Of a stretch of DNA of 64,000 nucleotides, positions 35,201 to 46,000 are shown one piece after another. Position 1 is the stretch's first letter. Each line of letters opens with the position of its first letter. Position numbers and translations under genes: made by a program. This stretch comes from Euptelea pleiosperma (taxonomy: Eukaryota > Streptophyta > Magnoliopsida > Ranunculales > Eupteleaceae), in the NCBI GenBank assembly GCA_035048495.1, contig CM068545.1, positions 22,044,741 through 22,108,740 on the forward strand, in the 5' to 3' direction. A model generated the notes under the pieces. The model searched no databases. It was not told the origin of the DNA and saw nothing but the letters and a program-made list of their open reading frames with translations.

Positions 35201-38200
35201 GCAACAAGATCAGAGATAGTGGATGCTTAATGAGAGCTTCAAGAGAAAATCAGATAAGAATGAAGACTGGGGATTGGAGGGATGAATATGAGAAGATATT
35301 TGAAGAAATGATACAAGGAGGAGGAGTGAGATGATTGAGAAGTTAATTTGATTTATGGTCTCGCCTAGGGTGTGGGGGGTGTATTATAGATTTGCTTTAT
35401 GGCGACCCTGGCTAACTACCTAAAACTACGCAAGCTGCAGAAACCAGACTATCAAGTTCTTTATAAGCTCAGTGCAATCAATAAATTGACGAGTCAATGT
35501 TTGGCCAGAGATAGTTGAATTGCTCGTTGACGCAGTTATTTTTCACTTCTCTCTTCAAATGTTGTAACCTTTTGTATCTGTTATGTGTTTGCGACTAAAT
35601 GGATTTACTCGGTTTAGTTCTGACGTCATGTAATGTTCTCAAACATGTTCTTCAATATTATACTGCCTAATTGTATTTTTCTCACCAACACCTTTTCTGT
35701 GTGAACATCTTCATTACTTCGTAAGTTCGTATAATTTATTTCCTCTCATGGTGTTTGGAAAAGTATTGCTTTTGCCTTTTATGAACTCTCCTTTCTTTGA
35801 AGAGTGCAGCTTTACATTTTTTTTTCTGCTTACCTGCCTTGGTTTGTTTCTTATTATTGTTCATGTGCATTACATATTGAATCTATTGCTCAGGCCATAT
35901 TCTCTTTTGTGTGTGACCCATCTTGGTTCGTTTCTTATTATTGTTCATGTGCATTACATAGTGAATCTATTGCTCAGGCCACATTCTCTTTTGTGTGTGT
36001 CCTGCTGCATGTTCTAGTCTTTCTAGATTTCTTCCTCTGTAATTTACTGATTTATTATTAAGTCAAATGATTACACCTTCCATTTTCAGCTTGATGCAGC
36101 AATTGAGTCAGGATCTGGATCAAGATGAAACCAGAAGTTTTCGACATCAAGTGGGTTCTCCGATAGCTAATTCTCCTCCAGGTAGGTTCTTTGTAATACT
36201 TTACCATACCTGACACCTTTAGTTTTGCCATGCGTATTTTGGTCTCGGTTCCTGTTCCTGTTGGTGTCGATGCTGTCAATGCGACTTTTGTGACAAGCTA
36301 AGTTCAACGCCCCACATTTATGACAGGTAACTGGGCACAATTCAGCAGCCCGGTTGAGCATAGTCCTTTGCAAGCCCTTAGTCAATCTCCAGTTTTGGGA
36401 ACTATTAGTCCTATTGACAACAACCATTTGCCTGGATTAGCTTCAATTCTGCCTCCTCTTGTATCAAACTCTCTGAAGATTGCACCTATTGGTAAGGACC
36501 AAGGAAGGGTGAGCCGTGTGGAAGGGTTCGCCAACACCAATTCAACACATGGTGCTGCATTTCAGCATTCTCATTCCTTTCCAGAGCCAAACCTGAGTGC
36601 AAGTCCTGGAACCGTATCTTCTTTTGGTCCATCTACTTCAAATACGTCTGGTATTGGGACATTGTCCGGGCCTCAGTTTCTCTGGGGCAGTCCCACTCCT
36701 TATTCAGAGCACACCAACTCTTCTGCGTGGCCAGCACCATCTATGAGACATCCGTTTACGTCCAACGGACAGGGGCAGGGCTTTCCTTACTCTAGTGTAC
36801 ATCCATCTCTTCTTGGTTCATCACACCACCATCATGTTGGATCTGCTCCATCTGGTGTTCCTTTTGAGAGGCACTTTGGCTATTTCCCGGATTCACCTGA
36901 AACGTCCTTCATGAGTCCTGTTGCTTATGGAGGCATGGGTTTAAGCCACAACGAAGGGAGTTTCATGATGAATATGGGTGCTCGTGCTGCTATGAGTGCT
37001 GGAGTTGCTCTTTCAGGAAACATGTCTGAAAATGGTTCGCCCAGTTTCAGAATGATGTCGTCCCCGAGGATGGGTCCTATGTTCCTTGGTGGTGGTCCAT
37101 ATCCAGGACCAGGAGCCAACACCATTGAAGGATTGGCTGAACGTGGACGGAGTCGGCGAGTTGAGAACAATGGGAACCAGATAGACAGCAAGAAGCAGTA
37201 TCAGCTCGACTTGGATAAGATTGTTTGTGGGGAAGATACTCGGACTACTCTTATGATAAAAAACATACCAAATAAGTATGGAGGATCTTCATAGCCCTGG
37301 TGAAATAATTGTGATTCCTGTTGTTTCGTAGGATCAGATTGAACTCCTTGATGATATCTGCTTCTTGTCTTCGTTCCAGGTACACCTCAAAGATGTTACT
37401 GGCTGCCATTGATGAAAATCATAGGGGTACTTACGATTTTCTGTACTTGCCTATTGATTTTAAGGTAATCTTGTTGTCAGGCACCAGGAATTTTGATATT
37501 TGCCCGAGTTAAATTGCAACTGACGGTTATGGCTGTTTGTGAGTGCAGAATAAATGCAACGTGGGTTATGCATTTATCAATATGGTGTCTCCTACGCACA
37601 TTATTCCGTTTTATCAGGTTCTATTTGCAGTCCTTTTAGCTTTGAAGAGTTTTCTTGGCTTTTTTGTTTAATTTTTATATCATCCACATTTTGAAAAGCA
37701 GAAGTGGAAGTTCAAAATGTACCTCTTAACCTAATCATAGGCCCTATTCCGTGGAGGAGAACATAAATTCTCAATTTTGGATTAACAGGTCACAGAATCC
37801 TGGCATTTCATTGGCCAGAATGAAAAACTATGGGAGTCCAAAAGCTTTGGAAATGCAACATAATAGAAGCTTGGATAGCCTAACTCAGTTTTTAAATTTC
37901 ATGCAGGCATTCAATGGGAAGAAGTGGGAGAAGTTTAATAGTGAAAAAGTTGCTTCATTGGCATATGCTCGAATCCAGGGCAAGTCGGCCCTTGTTACCC
38001 ACTTTCAGAATTCAAGTTTGATGAATGAAGATAAGCGTTGCCGGCCAATTCTCTTCCACTCAGAGGGCCCAGAGGCTGGTGATCTGGTAATTTGACTTGG
38101 CTTACTGAAAACTACTTCCTTCCCATATTATGACAAAATTCTGAAATTTTACAAACTCTTAATATCTGGAACTTCCCTTCAAATACACATATCATGCCTT

Positions 38201-38493
38201 TAAAGTGTTTCTTCTACACCTACAATTTTTTCTCGTTGCAGATCTTTAAAAAAAATAATTTTATGAAAATGGAATAATCTGTGTTTCTATTTGATTTTTC
38301 TTTATTAGCCAAGATTACGCCAAAAAGCATTGACTGACATGATTGTGCTCATGTATGTATGTAGATCATCCAAGAACCTTTCCCCTCCAACAATTTGAAT
38401 ATCCGTGTGCGTCAGCCAGATGGGTCTTACTTGGGGGATTCACCAGAAAGCCCTACAAAGGGTTATCTGGTTGAGAAACCAGACAAGAGTTAA
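20263..38493 (+). CDS. MEI2-like RNA-binding protein (ML2/ML5 subgroup), three RRMs
   Basis: Twelve coding exons: 20263-20293, 20402-20545, 20630-21099, 30736-30894, 30992-31108, 31235-31386, 36090-36181, 36327-37275, 37380-37464, 37549-37617, 37907-38086 and 38365-38493. All phases close, giving 858 residues. RRM1 (about 194-268, RTLFVRNINSNVEDSEL) and RRM2 (about 278-350, GTLVVFNLDPSVSNDDLRQI) are adjacent. After a long Ser/Gly/Pro-rich linker comes the Mei2-type C-terminal RRM3 (about 694-830: [45 protein letters not shown]). An acidic N-terminal patch (GSLLPDDEDELLAGIMDDFD) is typical of the subgroup. By family, such proteins bind RNA and act in meiosis and growth control; the exact role here is inferred. 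The start MEQST matches the family N-terminus; an ATG 5 nt upstream is out of frame. Intron 3 is 9.6 kb and splits RRM1; it carries an antisense copia element. A possible 3' UTR runs to about 39.1 kb. Confidence 0.93.
22513..22557 (+). mobile_element. Micro-LINE insertion (21 nt) with perfect 12-bp target duplication
   Basis: ATGACCAAGGGG occurs at 22513-22524 and 22546-22557. Between them is TACTTATC plus 13 A's. TACTTATC followed by poly-A is exactly the 3' terminus of the L1 copies in this window (compare the minus strand at 56880-56900), so this is an L1 insertion reduced to its last 8 nt and tail. Confidence 0.75.
24020..24063 (+). mobile_element. Micro-LINE insertion (12 nt) with perfect 16-bp target duplication
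   Basis: AAAGGGTTGTGTGAAC is found at 24020-24035 and again at 24048-24063. The insert is ACTTATGAAAAA. The architecture is the same as at 22513. Confidence 0.7.
24348..24698 (-). repeat. 3' LTR of the copia element
   Basis: 351 bp, read on the minus strand as TGTTGGATTC..CAAACAACA. It aligns end to end with 29783-30130, with about 20 substitutions and a few small indels, including a 3-bp difference at the outer end. Confidence 0.9.
24699..24710 (-). other. Polypurine tract of the copia element
   Basis: The minus strand reads CTTGAGGGGGAG, immediately 5' of the 3' LTR. This is the expected site for plus-strand priming. Confidence 0.8.
24837..29040 (-). pseudogene. Degenerate copia gag-pol
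   Basis: Gag begins at 29040 (MSSSEVSSVKD) and hits a stop after TTVKFDGTNYLE. Downstream gag pieces lie in other frames. The frame 28365-26989 holds a CCHC knuckle (CDHCNCLGHVKDTC), the protease site, the integrase zinc region (LWHNRLGH..CETCELAKH) and the integrase core (FDVWG, LRSDNGGEY, NGKAERKNRH). The protease site reads DSWASDHMT where copia has DSGASDHMT, a Gly-to-Trp change. RT (26508-25426) carries YVDD at 25648-25659 and ends at a TAG. RNase H (25214-24837) has DADWA and CDNKAA, but the usual Glu of the SSAEAE motif is Asp (SSVDAEF). At least four breaks separate these parts, so no functional polyprotein can be made. Confidence 0.92.
29771..29782 (-). other. Primer binding site (initiator tRNA-Met)
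   Basis: The minus strand reads TGGTATCAGAGC directly after the 5' LTR. It is complementary to the 3' end of plant initiator methionine tRNA, the standard copia primer. Confidence 0.9.
29783..30130 (-). repeat. 5' LTR of the copia element
   Basis: 348 bp. The minus strand carries TATAAATATT at 29915-29924, the likely TATA box of the element. The LTR ends exactly at the GTACT target duplication. Confidence 0.9.
31788..31823 (+). mobile_element. Micro-LINE insertion (14 nt), diverged target duplication
   Basis: GGCACTGACCA at 31788-31798 and GGTACTGATCA at 31813-31823 (9 of 11 identical) flank CTTATGAGAAAAAA. The form is the same as at 24020 but older. Confidence 0.5.
32812..32934. mobile_element. 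Short hAT-type MITE (123 bp) with 8-bp target duplication
   Basis: The perfect duplication CTTTATAT lies at 32804-32811 and 32935-32942. The element starts CATGGTTTGTAAAATC and ends GACCCAAAACCATG. The ends are inverted repeats beginning CATGGTTT, like copies A and B, but the interior (words such as CTTGGGACTGACTGG) is different. Confidence 0.75.
35841..36008 (+). repeat. Tandem duplication, 84-bp period, two copies
   Basis: 35841-35924 and 35925-36008 share GTTTCTTATTATTGTTCATG and GAATCTATTGCTCAGGCC. The first 75 bp or so differ at only a few positions. It lies just upstream of the acceptor of exon 7 (36090) of the MEI2-like gene. Confidence 0.8.
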
Positions 38494-39095
38494 CAGTATA
38501 CTGGAAGCAGGTCGCTCTCAGCCAAAAGATATGGTGGCTACGAGTGCTAACTGTTGCGTAGATATTTAAATGTATAAAATTGGCAAGAGAAAAACCAAAA
38601 AAAAAAAAAAAAAACAGAATGCGATTATGTATTATAGGCAGTGTCCACTTTTGAGCGATGGATGCGCCAGAGCATTTCCCAAGAAAGCTGAGGGATGGAG
38701 CAGAGGGAGTGTTTTGTTTATGTGTAGAGCAAGAATTTGAAATTAAAAGAAGCAAAAAAAAAAAAAAAAAAAGGAAACGGGAAGAGAATAAGGTGGAGCA
38801 TACAGGTGGAAAGTGAAGTCTCTGCTGCCAAGTGCAGTGCTCTCCAGTTTGTGCATGATTTCTTTCCTCTTTTTTGTTTTTGGTGTTGGGGGGAAGGGGG
38901 TTGAATTAGTTTTGTTCATATGGGGTACATATGTATGGAAGTTAAAACTTTAGGGGGTGATTAAAAGGGTGGGAAACGTCTACCAGAATTGTATAGAGGG
39001 GATAACAGACCCTGCTTTTGTGTTCATTTGTTCAGTGCGGTTGAGTTGGAACTCACACAACTTTGTATTTAATGAGACATGGGACTGTACAGATC
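38494..39095 (+). other. Probable 3' UTR of the MEI2-like gene
   Basis: Sequence after the TAA includes two long A runs (38588-38615 and 38755-38772) and T/G-rich stretches. The end is inferred near 39.07-39.1 kb (TTTGTATTTAATGAGAC). No precise poly-A site can be fixed. Confidence 0.4.
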
Positions 39096-40509
39096 ATGCT
39101 TTTCACCTCTCCCCTTCTCAGGTCTATTGATGTTGGTATTTAAACAAGCGAGTCTGATTGCCTGCATGCGTGCCATATGTCAAGGTATCGATTTTATCAA
39201 AGGCCCCTCTTAGGGGATTCCTTGCATATGATGCGATTGTCTATTCAGGTGAACCGTTGTTTGCCACTGCCCAAGATTGATGCTGTTATGACAATCCCAG
39301 TGAATGATTAGCACAACATCAACCATTGGATTGGACTGTTTGGCTCTTATGCTAAGATTGTTTGGTTGAACTTTGGGTTGTGGCCACTCCAAGGATGGCC
39401 TAAAATACAGATGATTTGGATTGATGACCATTGATACACTTTAGTACCATTGATATTTAACCATTCCCCTTTTTTTCCCATCAATGCTCTTGATCTGATA
39501 ATTGTCAGAACTCTAAAATTTTGACATTCGGCATATGAAAGGAATCTCAATAGGAGCATAGTAGCATGGAGACATTTAAACATCGTTTCCATCTTCATCG
39601 GGTAGGCAATATTTGGCGATTAAGAGTGGCAAGAACTTGGATACTACCAGTCTAGTGAATAAACTAAGTGTATTTGCATATCAGTTAATCGTCTAACCAC
39701 TGTTGCATCAGAAAGGTACTTACGCTTACCAAACACCAAGTGGGTTGAATGTCATCCCATCTTTATCACTACTAAGAACAATCAAGAAAGGTCACCAGCT
39801 CGTGATTGGTGGAACCCTGTCAAAAAGATTCGTTAAAATTCTTGTTGGCAGCGTCGGGACTACTTTGATCACAATATTCGTCAATGATGTGATCACAAAA
39901 GTCTTCCTGTTTGCTATGTTGACGTAATGATTTTATTTGAAGAAACTTCTCCCAACCGAAGTTGGAGATGAAAAAGCCATTTGTGATTGTATCAAAGTCG
40001 AACTTTTTTGAGTTCTGATCTCAGAGAGAATTTTATTGGCTTTTCGACGAACATTCTGAAAAGATCATACTTTTTTACAGTATCAAATTCACGTAAAATT
40101 ACAAAGATAATCAACCAAACGCTCTTTCGTGCACAAATCCGACATGTTGGCTTCTCTATGTATATGCTGAAAAGATACAAACCTTTTATAAAGTTATGAG
40201 TAGCTGTTTTATAAGATCATGAAAAAGGTGAAGCAAGAGGCGAAACGCATCTTACCCGCATATGTAGAAGGCTCTGCTTGTGAGTACAAGAGAATCTGGG
40301 GACCACCAATTACTTCACACTTAGTAACAGGGAAAGGATAAATACCGCGAAACATGTACAGAAATAGTAGCTGGCGTTGTGATGAGTACTGGGACTACTG
40401 AGAACATCACACAGTCTTGAGCTGTAATGGGCCAATTAAATGTTATATCCACAAATGAATCAACTTAAATTCACATAAACTGGAGAAACTAAGGTTTTGG
40501 GGGAGAAAA
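39096..40509. other. Spacer between the convergent MEI2-like and PHYE genes
   Basis: No gene recognised. It must hold the 3' UTRs of both neighbours. An open frame of 74 codons at 39703-39927 matches nothing I know. Confidence 0.4.
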
Positions 40510-43010
40510 TTAGGTGAGCCTGCTCACATCTGCTTCTGATTCCTTGCATCTCTTTTGAGTAGTTTGAAATTCAATGTCAATGAGGAAGTGGCACTTGCTA
40601 GGCTCCCTGACATAATTGACATGACCATTAATCATCTTGAGAAGCTTCCTGGACAGGCTTAGCCCAAGGCCTTCCACTGAAGCCCACCCAGTTCCTTCCT
40701 CAAACATGTCTTGGACAAGTTCTGTAGGGAGTCCCTGGCCAGGGTGAGTCATTCTACATAGACAAGGGAAACAAAACAATCAGCAAGAACCATCAGATTA
40801 AGCGACGTCTCTAAACTGGACTCTGTAAAACTTAAAATTTTATTACTGGAGCAACATATAGAAGGTGCATAAAACTGTCTCAGAGAAGCCATATTAAATC
40901 TATTATATATCCTTATTTAACCACTAATTTAATGGAAAACTAAATGTGAGGATTCGTCTTAACTTGACTTAAAACTAGGAGACTATTCCTAGAGAGACCA
41001 AAGGGTATATAGATTCTCGTAGAATTAGGGTTACAAAAGTGAAAGAAGCTTTGACTAAGAAGAAGAAATGAATTGTCTCTAGGCCCAGATAGTATCCCAG
41101 TAGAGATTTGGAAGTACATGGGAGAGGACTGAACTATGTTGGTTAACTAGTTGCAACAATATTTTGGAGACTAATAAAATGCCTAATGAGTGGAGGAGTA
41201 CTATGGTACCTATTTATAAGAAGAATAAGGGGGGATATACAAAATTGTACCAACTACCATGAGATAAACTTATGAGCCACACTTGAAATTATGGGAAAGT
41301 CGTTGAGAAAAAGATTAAGACAAGAAACAACAATATCAAAAAATTTAGTTCGGTTTCATGCTAGGGACAACTACTGAAGCTATCTTCGTACTTAGACAGT
41401 TAATGGAAAAAATTTCGGGAAAAGAGAGAATTTACATGACTTTTATTGACTTGGAAAAAGTATATGATAGAGTTCCTAGGGAGTTGATTTGGTGGGTATT
41501 TGCTAAAAAAGGATACCCGAGCGATAATATTGATATAATTGAAGGACATGTATGTTGGAGATGTAATTAGTGTTAGAACAATTGGTGGGGACACAAGTGA
41601 ATTTTTAGTTACAATGGTCAATGGGATCAACCCTTGAGTACATACCTTTTTTCACTAATTATGGGTAGATTAACTGGACATATTCAAGGATAGGTCCCTT
41701 GGTGTATACTATTTATAGATGATGTAGCATTGGTTGATGAGATTAGAGAGGGAGCAAATGCAAAACTAGAACTATGGAGAGAGAATTTAAAACCTAAGGG
41801 TTTTAGGATAAGGCAAAGAAAAAATAAATGCAGTGCAACTTTAGTAAGGATACTCATAGCCATAGGAATGATACATTAGTTAAGATTGATGGACAAGAAA
41901 TACCTCAAAGTGAACACTTCCATTATTTAGGTTTGATCATCCACAAAGATGGGAAGATTGATGAGGATGTGACCCATAAAATTAGTATTGGGTGGCTAAA
42001 GTAGAGACACACTTCTGAAGTATTATGTGAATGATGTGTACCTATCAAACTAAAGGAAATTTTTTATAACACAATAGTTAGACAAGTTATGCTTTATGGA
42101 GCTGCATGTTGGGCAATCAAGAAACAATATGTTGATAGAATGAGTGTAGTAGAGATGCGGATGTTGAGAGTAGAAAAACTAGGAAAGCTGATAAAAAAAC
42201 GAGCACATTTGAGGAAATCTAGGAATAGCTCCAATAGGAGAAAAAATATGGAAAGTCGATTGAGATGGTTTGCACACATACAACAAATACTTGCAATGGC
42301 AATAAGCGCTTTGATGCGAGTTGAAGGTCATTAAAGGGAGAGAGGAAGGCCAAAAATGACGTGAAACATATGCCTTGACAGAAGATATAGCTCTTATAAA
42401 GTCGAATAGTGAAATAGGATTCATGTTGCTGACCCCATGTAGTTGGGATAACGTAGATGATGATGATTTCATACTCGATTTCAGGCAGCGACTTGATTAT
42501 GTTCACGATAGATTTCTGGTAGGCTCTGCAGGTGGGTTGAGTTTCCTTTGAATTTTTTTATACAATTAATGTATATTTTAAAGGAAAGGATGAGAGACAA
42601 AATATATCAGGGAAACTTTCAAATGTACAAGTGTGGTTACACTGGTTTTGGCCAACATATCACAAGGTTGTTGGTGGTTCTATGAGTATGAAGAATAAAA
42701 AAATATATATGAAGATCGCATTCCACTGATCACCATTTTTAGATTGGTGCCCATTCAATAGCATTTGAAGAGTTCCCCTCCACCTCCAAGGGAAGCAAGC
42801 AAAGATCCTTTTACATAATGACGCCTTAGACCGAACTTGGTGAGTCCTATCAAGGAATGTTTCTTGGTGTTGCAAGCATATAAGTGTGTTTGCCATTTTC
42901 TCTTTAATTGGGTAGCTTTGCAAAGTTAAGGACACGGTGATTTCCTAGGTTGTTAATGACAAGTATATTTGAGCTTCTTCTAGATGTTCTACAAAATGTT
43001 TAGGTGACAG

Positions 43011-43044
<34 letters not shown>

Positions 43045-46000
43045 GCGCGCGCGCGCGTGCACACACACACACACATTGTTAGGCATAAAAACAACTGCTT
43101 TAAACATTTTAAACAAGACATCAAAGGAAAAACAGATGTTATCGATGTTGAAAACACTAGTTGCACTGTAATTAATAAATCTAGCACTTCACAAGCACTA
43201 TAATAGGATACAGATCATTCTAGAAAATGAATTTAGTCATGATCACGTACCTGAACTGTAACTGCGCAAGCTCAATCTCATCATGTATCCGCTTTAAACT
43301 GGATGCAACCTTGATTTCTACCCAACCATCCGGAGATGGTGCATGATGCACTATATTCAGCAAGAAATCTGACAAGACTTGCTGAAGTCTAATTTGATCA
43401 CCATATAGAGAGAGTGTTTTGACTTCCACCGGAATCTCATGAATTAGCTGTAAATTCCTTTCCCTCAACAAAATCGTTACTTGACTAACAATGGCATCCA
43501 TGACACTTCCCAAGGGAAAGTCCACCATGTTTAGCTCCATACAACTGCTAGAACAAGGAAATAATGAAATGAGATGCCTATATATTATGCTACTTATGTT
43601 TATCTATGCGATAAATGGATTAATTTCCATTGTGCACCAGTGGCGCGTTAATATAACTATGAAGATTTGGAAACAGTATCTGAAACGGGTAAAACAAATG
43701 ATGTGAGTAACAATGATGACCTGGTTGAATTTTGTCATAACAGAAGATAACCAAGTCATACACAAAAATGTCAACCAATTGAATACAAATAAGAAATATA
43801 ACTTCCATAAGGGAAGAAACTAAAAGAAAATCACAGATGTGAAAGCACACAACCCATTTTTATGTTTTAGCATGCAAGTGGAAACATGAGAAATAGTTTA
43901 AGCCCACTGTGTAAAATATCACAAGGCACAATAAAATTTATAAAATATCTATCTAAACATATTATTTATAGCAAAAGTAGAGGAAAAATAAATGTTTACA
44001 TGTCTGTCTGCACTGAGACCAGAGAATCAATGAAAAATCAAACATCCTAAAGAAATCAAAACATAGTGTTGAAGAAATCAGGAAGAAGAGTCTCAAAATC
44101 TTTGTCAATAACTACAACAAAATCCTCTTTGGTTCTTAGAAGAAAGATAAAACGAGCATATATTGCATGCTTAGAAAGAGAATCAAGAGATGGGGATGAA
44201 TCTAAAGTACAAGATTCTCCTCTGAGATGGGAATGGTAAAACTTCCATTCATCGGCTTGTGAGTATAATAATAAATGTAAGATTCCACTTCTATATTTGC
44301 ATTGACAACTTGGAATTTTGTATTATCTATAGCTTTTGGTGTCATTTGATGTAATGAAGTACACTAACTTATCAACATCCTGTAACTTGTGTGTGGTAAC
44401 TAAATGGCAACAGGTCATCGATTACCATGTTACCAGTAACATGTGGTAAAGTATTTCACCAAGTTGAGATGCTATGCAACTGTACACCCATTAAAACTGA
44501 ATCTGGAAGGAGACTTACCCCTCCTCTATACTTCCTAAATGTGTATCCTCTATGATAGTCGTCATCTGCCTTTCACATGCATGACTAGTCTCAAGAAATT
44601 GTTTCTGATCATCTGAAACAGCAGTACTCTGTAGCATTTTGTGGGCGAACTGTATTCCTTTCAAAGGACTTTTCATCTCTTGTTGAATGTACACCAACTC
44701 CTTAAGTCTTGCAAAGTACTTTCTCTCCTGTTGCCTTTGCACTTCTAAGGTATGCTGCGGGTTGGGCACTAAAGTCTGCAGGAAGCAGAGACACCCAATT
44801 ATATGCCCATCCATATCCTTCCTCTTATTTGCTGTTAAGAGGACCTCCACGTGTTTCCCTTTCCTATCTAAAAAAGCAAATGGGACCTTCTCGGTATCCT
44901 GGCCACTAAGCGCATTGTACAGGAGAGTCATAAATTTATTCAGCGCATCTTGACCTTTCAGCGGACAGAAACCCCCAAAGATTTCCCCGAGAAGCATTTT
45001 CCAAATGACCTCCCCCCTCGTCCAACCAGTTAGCTTTTCCATTGCTGTGTTCCACTCAGAGCAGCATGCATTCTCATCTGAAGCAAATATTGGTGGGATC
45101 AATGGATTAAGACTGTGTATGATAGTCTTGTAATCCCCTTGCAAGCGGATGAATTTATCCATTATCACTCTCTCTTTAGTGACATCTTGACCCAAAAAGC
45201 ACACTCCGGCGACACTGTTTGTGGTATCCTTACTTGAGCAGGCATTGGCCACAATAAATACAGCCCCATCTTTCTGTTGCGACCCAAAAGTCCTCAACCT
45301 TAACTCAATATTTTTATCCTCCTCACCTGAGGAAATAAAAATCAATAAACAATCACGTCATCTAGGAAGCAACAAAGTTAAGGGACAAAGTGGACAAAAA
45401 TTGGAAAACCTAATGACTATTATTTCTTTGCATACATGCCCTGGAATCTCAACATGACAAAACACTTAAATAAGAGGACTCGTTAAAAAAAAACTTCAAA
45501 TTCTTTAGCAATTGTCATGTTCATTAGGAAAATGATTTACATGGCCTTCAAATAGAGGAAAACAACCTGTAATATTTTATTTTAACAATCTCATGATGCA
45601 ACAAGCGCCATTACTGGTTATAAAAATATGCAAAGATGACACTGCACCACTACATACAGAGATGGCAAAGATCATGCAATAAATAAAATGCTAAAGCAAA
45701 ATCCCTATCAGATAATGTGATCAAGTTAAATTTTGTCATCAATCGCCATTGCCATTTGACCATTCTTGTAAGGAATGCACACCTTGCAAAGCTCGGGATA
45801 GATGATTTTCAACAACTGCACGGGATTCCTCGTGGATAAGCTCATCAGCCAGGGATTTCCCCATAGCTTCACTAGCTGGTAGACCCGTCAATTCAGCAGT
45901 TTTAGCATTCCATCCATTGATGATCCCAGCTGAATCAACAGCAAAAATTGGGGCCGATGCTGTCTCAATCAGTCTGACCATCTCGCAGGCCACTGAACTG

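Larger units (their letters stand above)
31387..36089 (+). other. MEI2-like intron 6 (4.7 kb)
   Basis: The intron lies between the RRM2 exon and the linker exon. It contains a micro-LINE insertion, a small hAT-type element and an 84-bp tandem duplication, listed separately. The rest is AT-rich with no recognised content. Confidence 0.6.

Noticed and set aside
37751..38095. Open frame of 114 codons in the MEI2-like gene
   Set aside because: Its first half is intron 10 read through; only 37907-38086 is exon 11.
39703..39927. Possible small gene of 74 codons between MEI2-like and PHYE
   Set aside because: No recognisable domain, no splice context and no promoter-like features; a chance frame is more likely.
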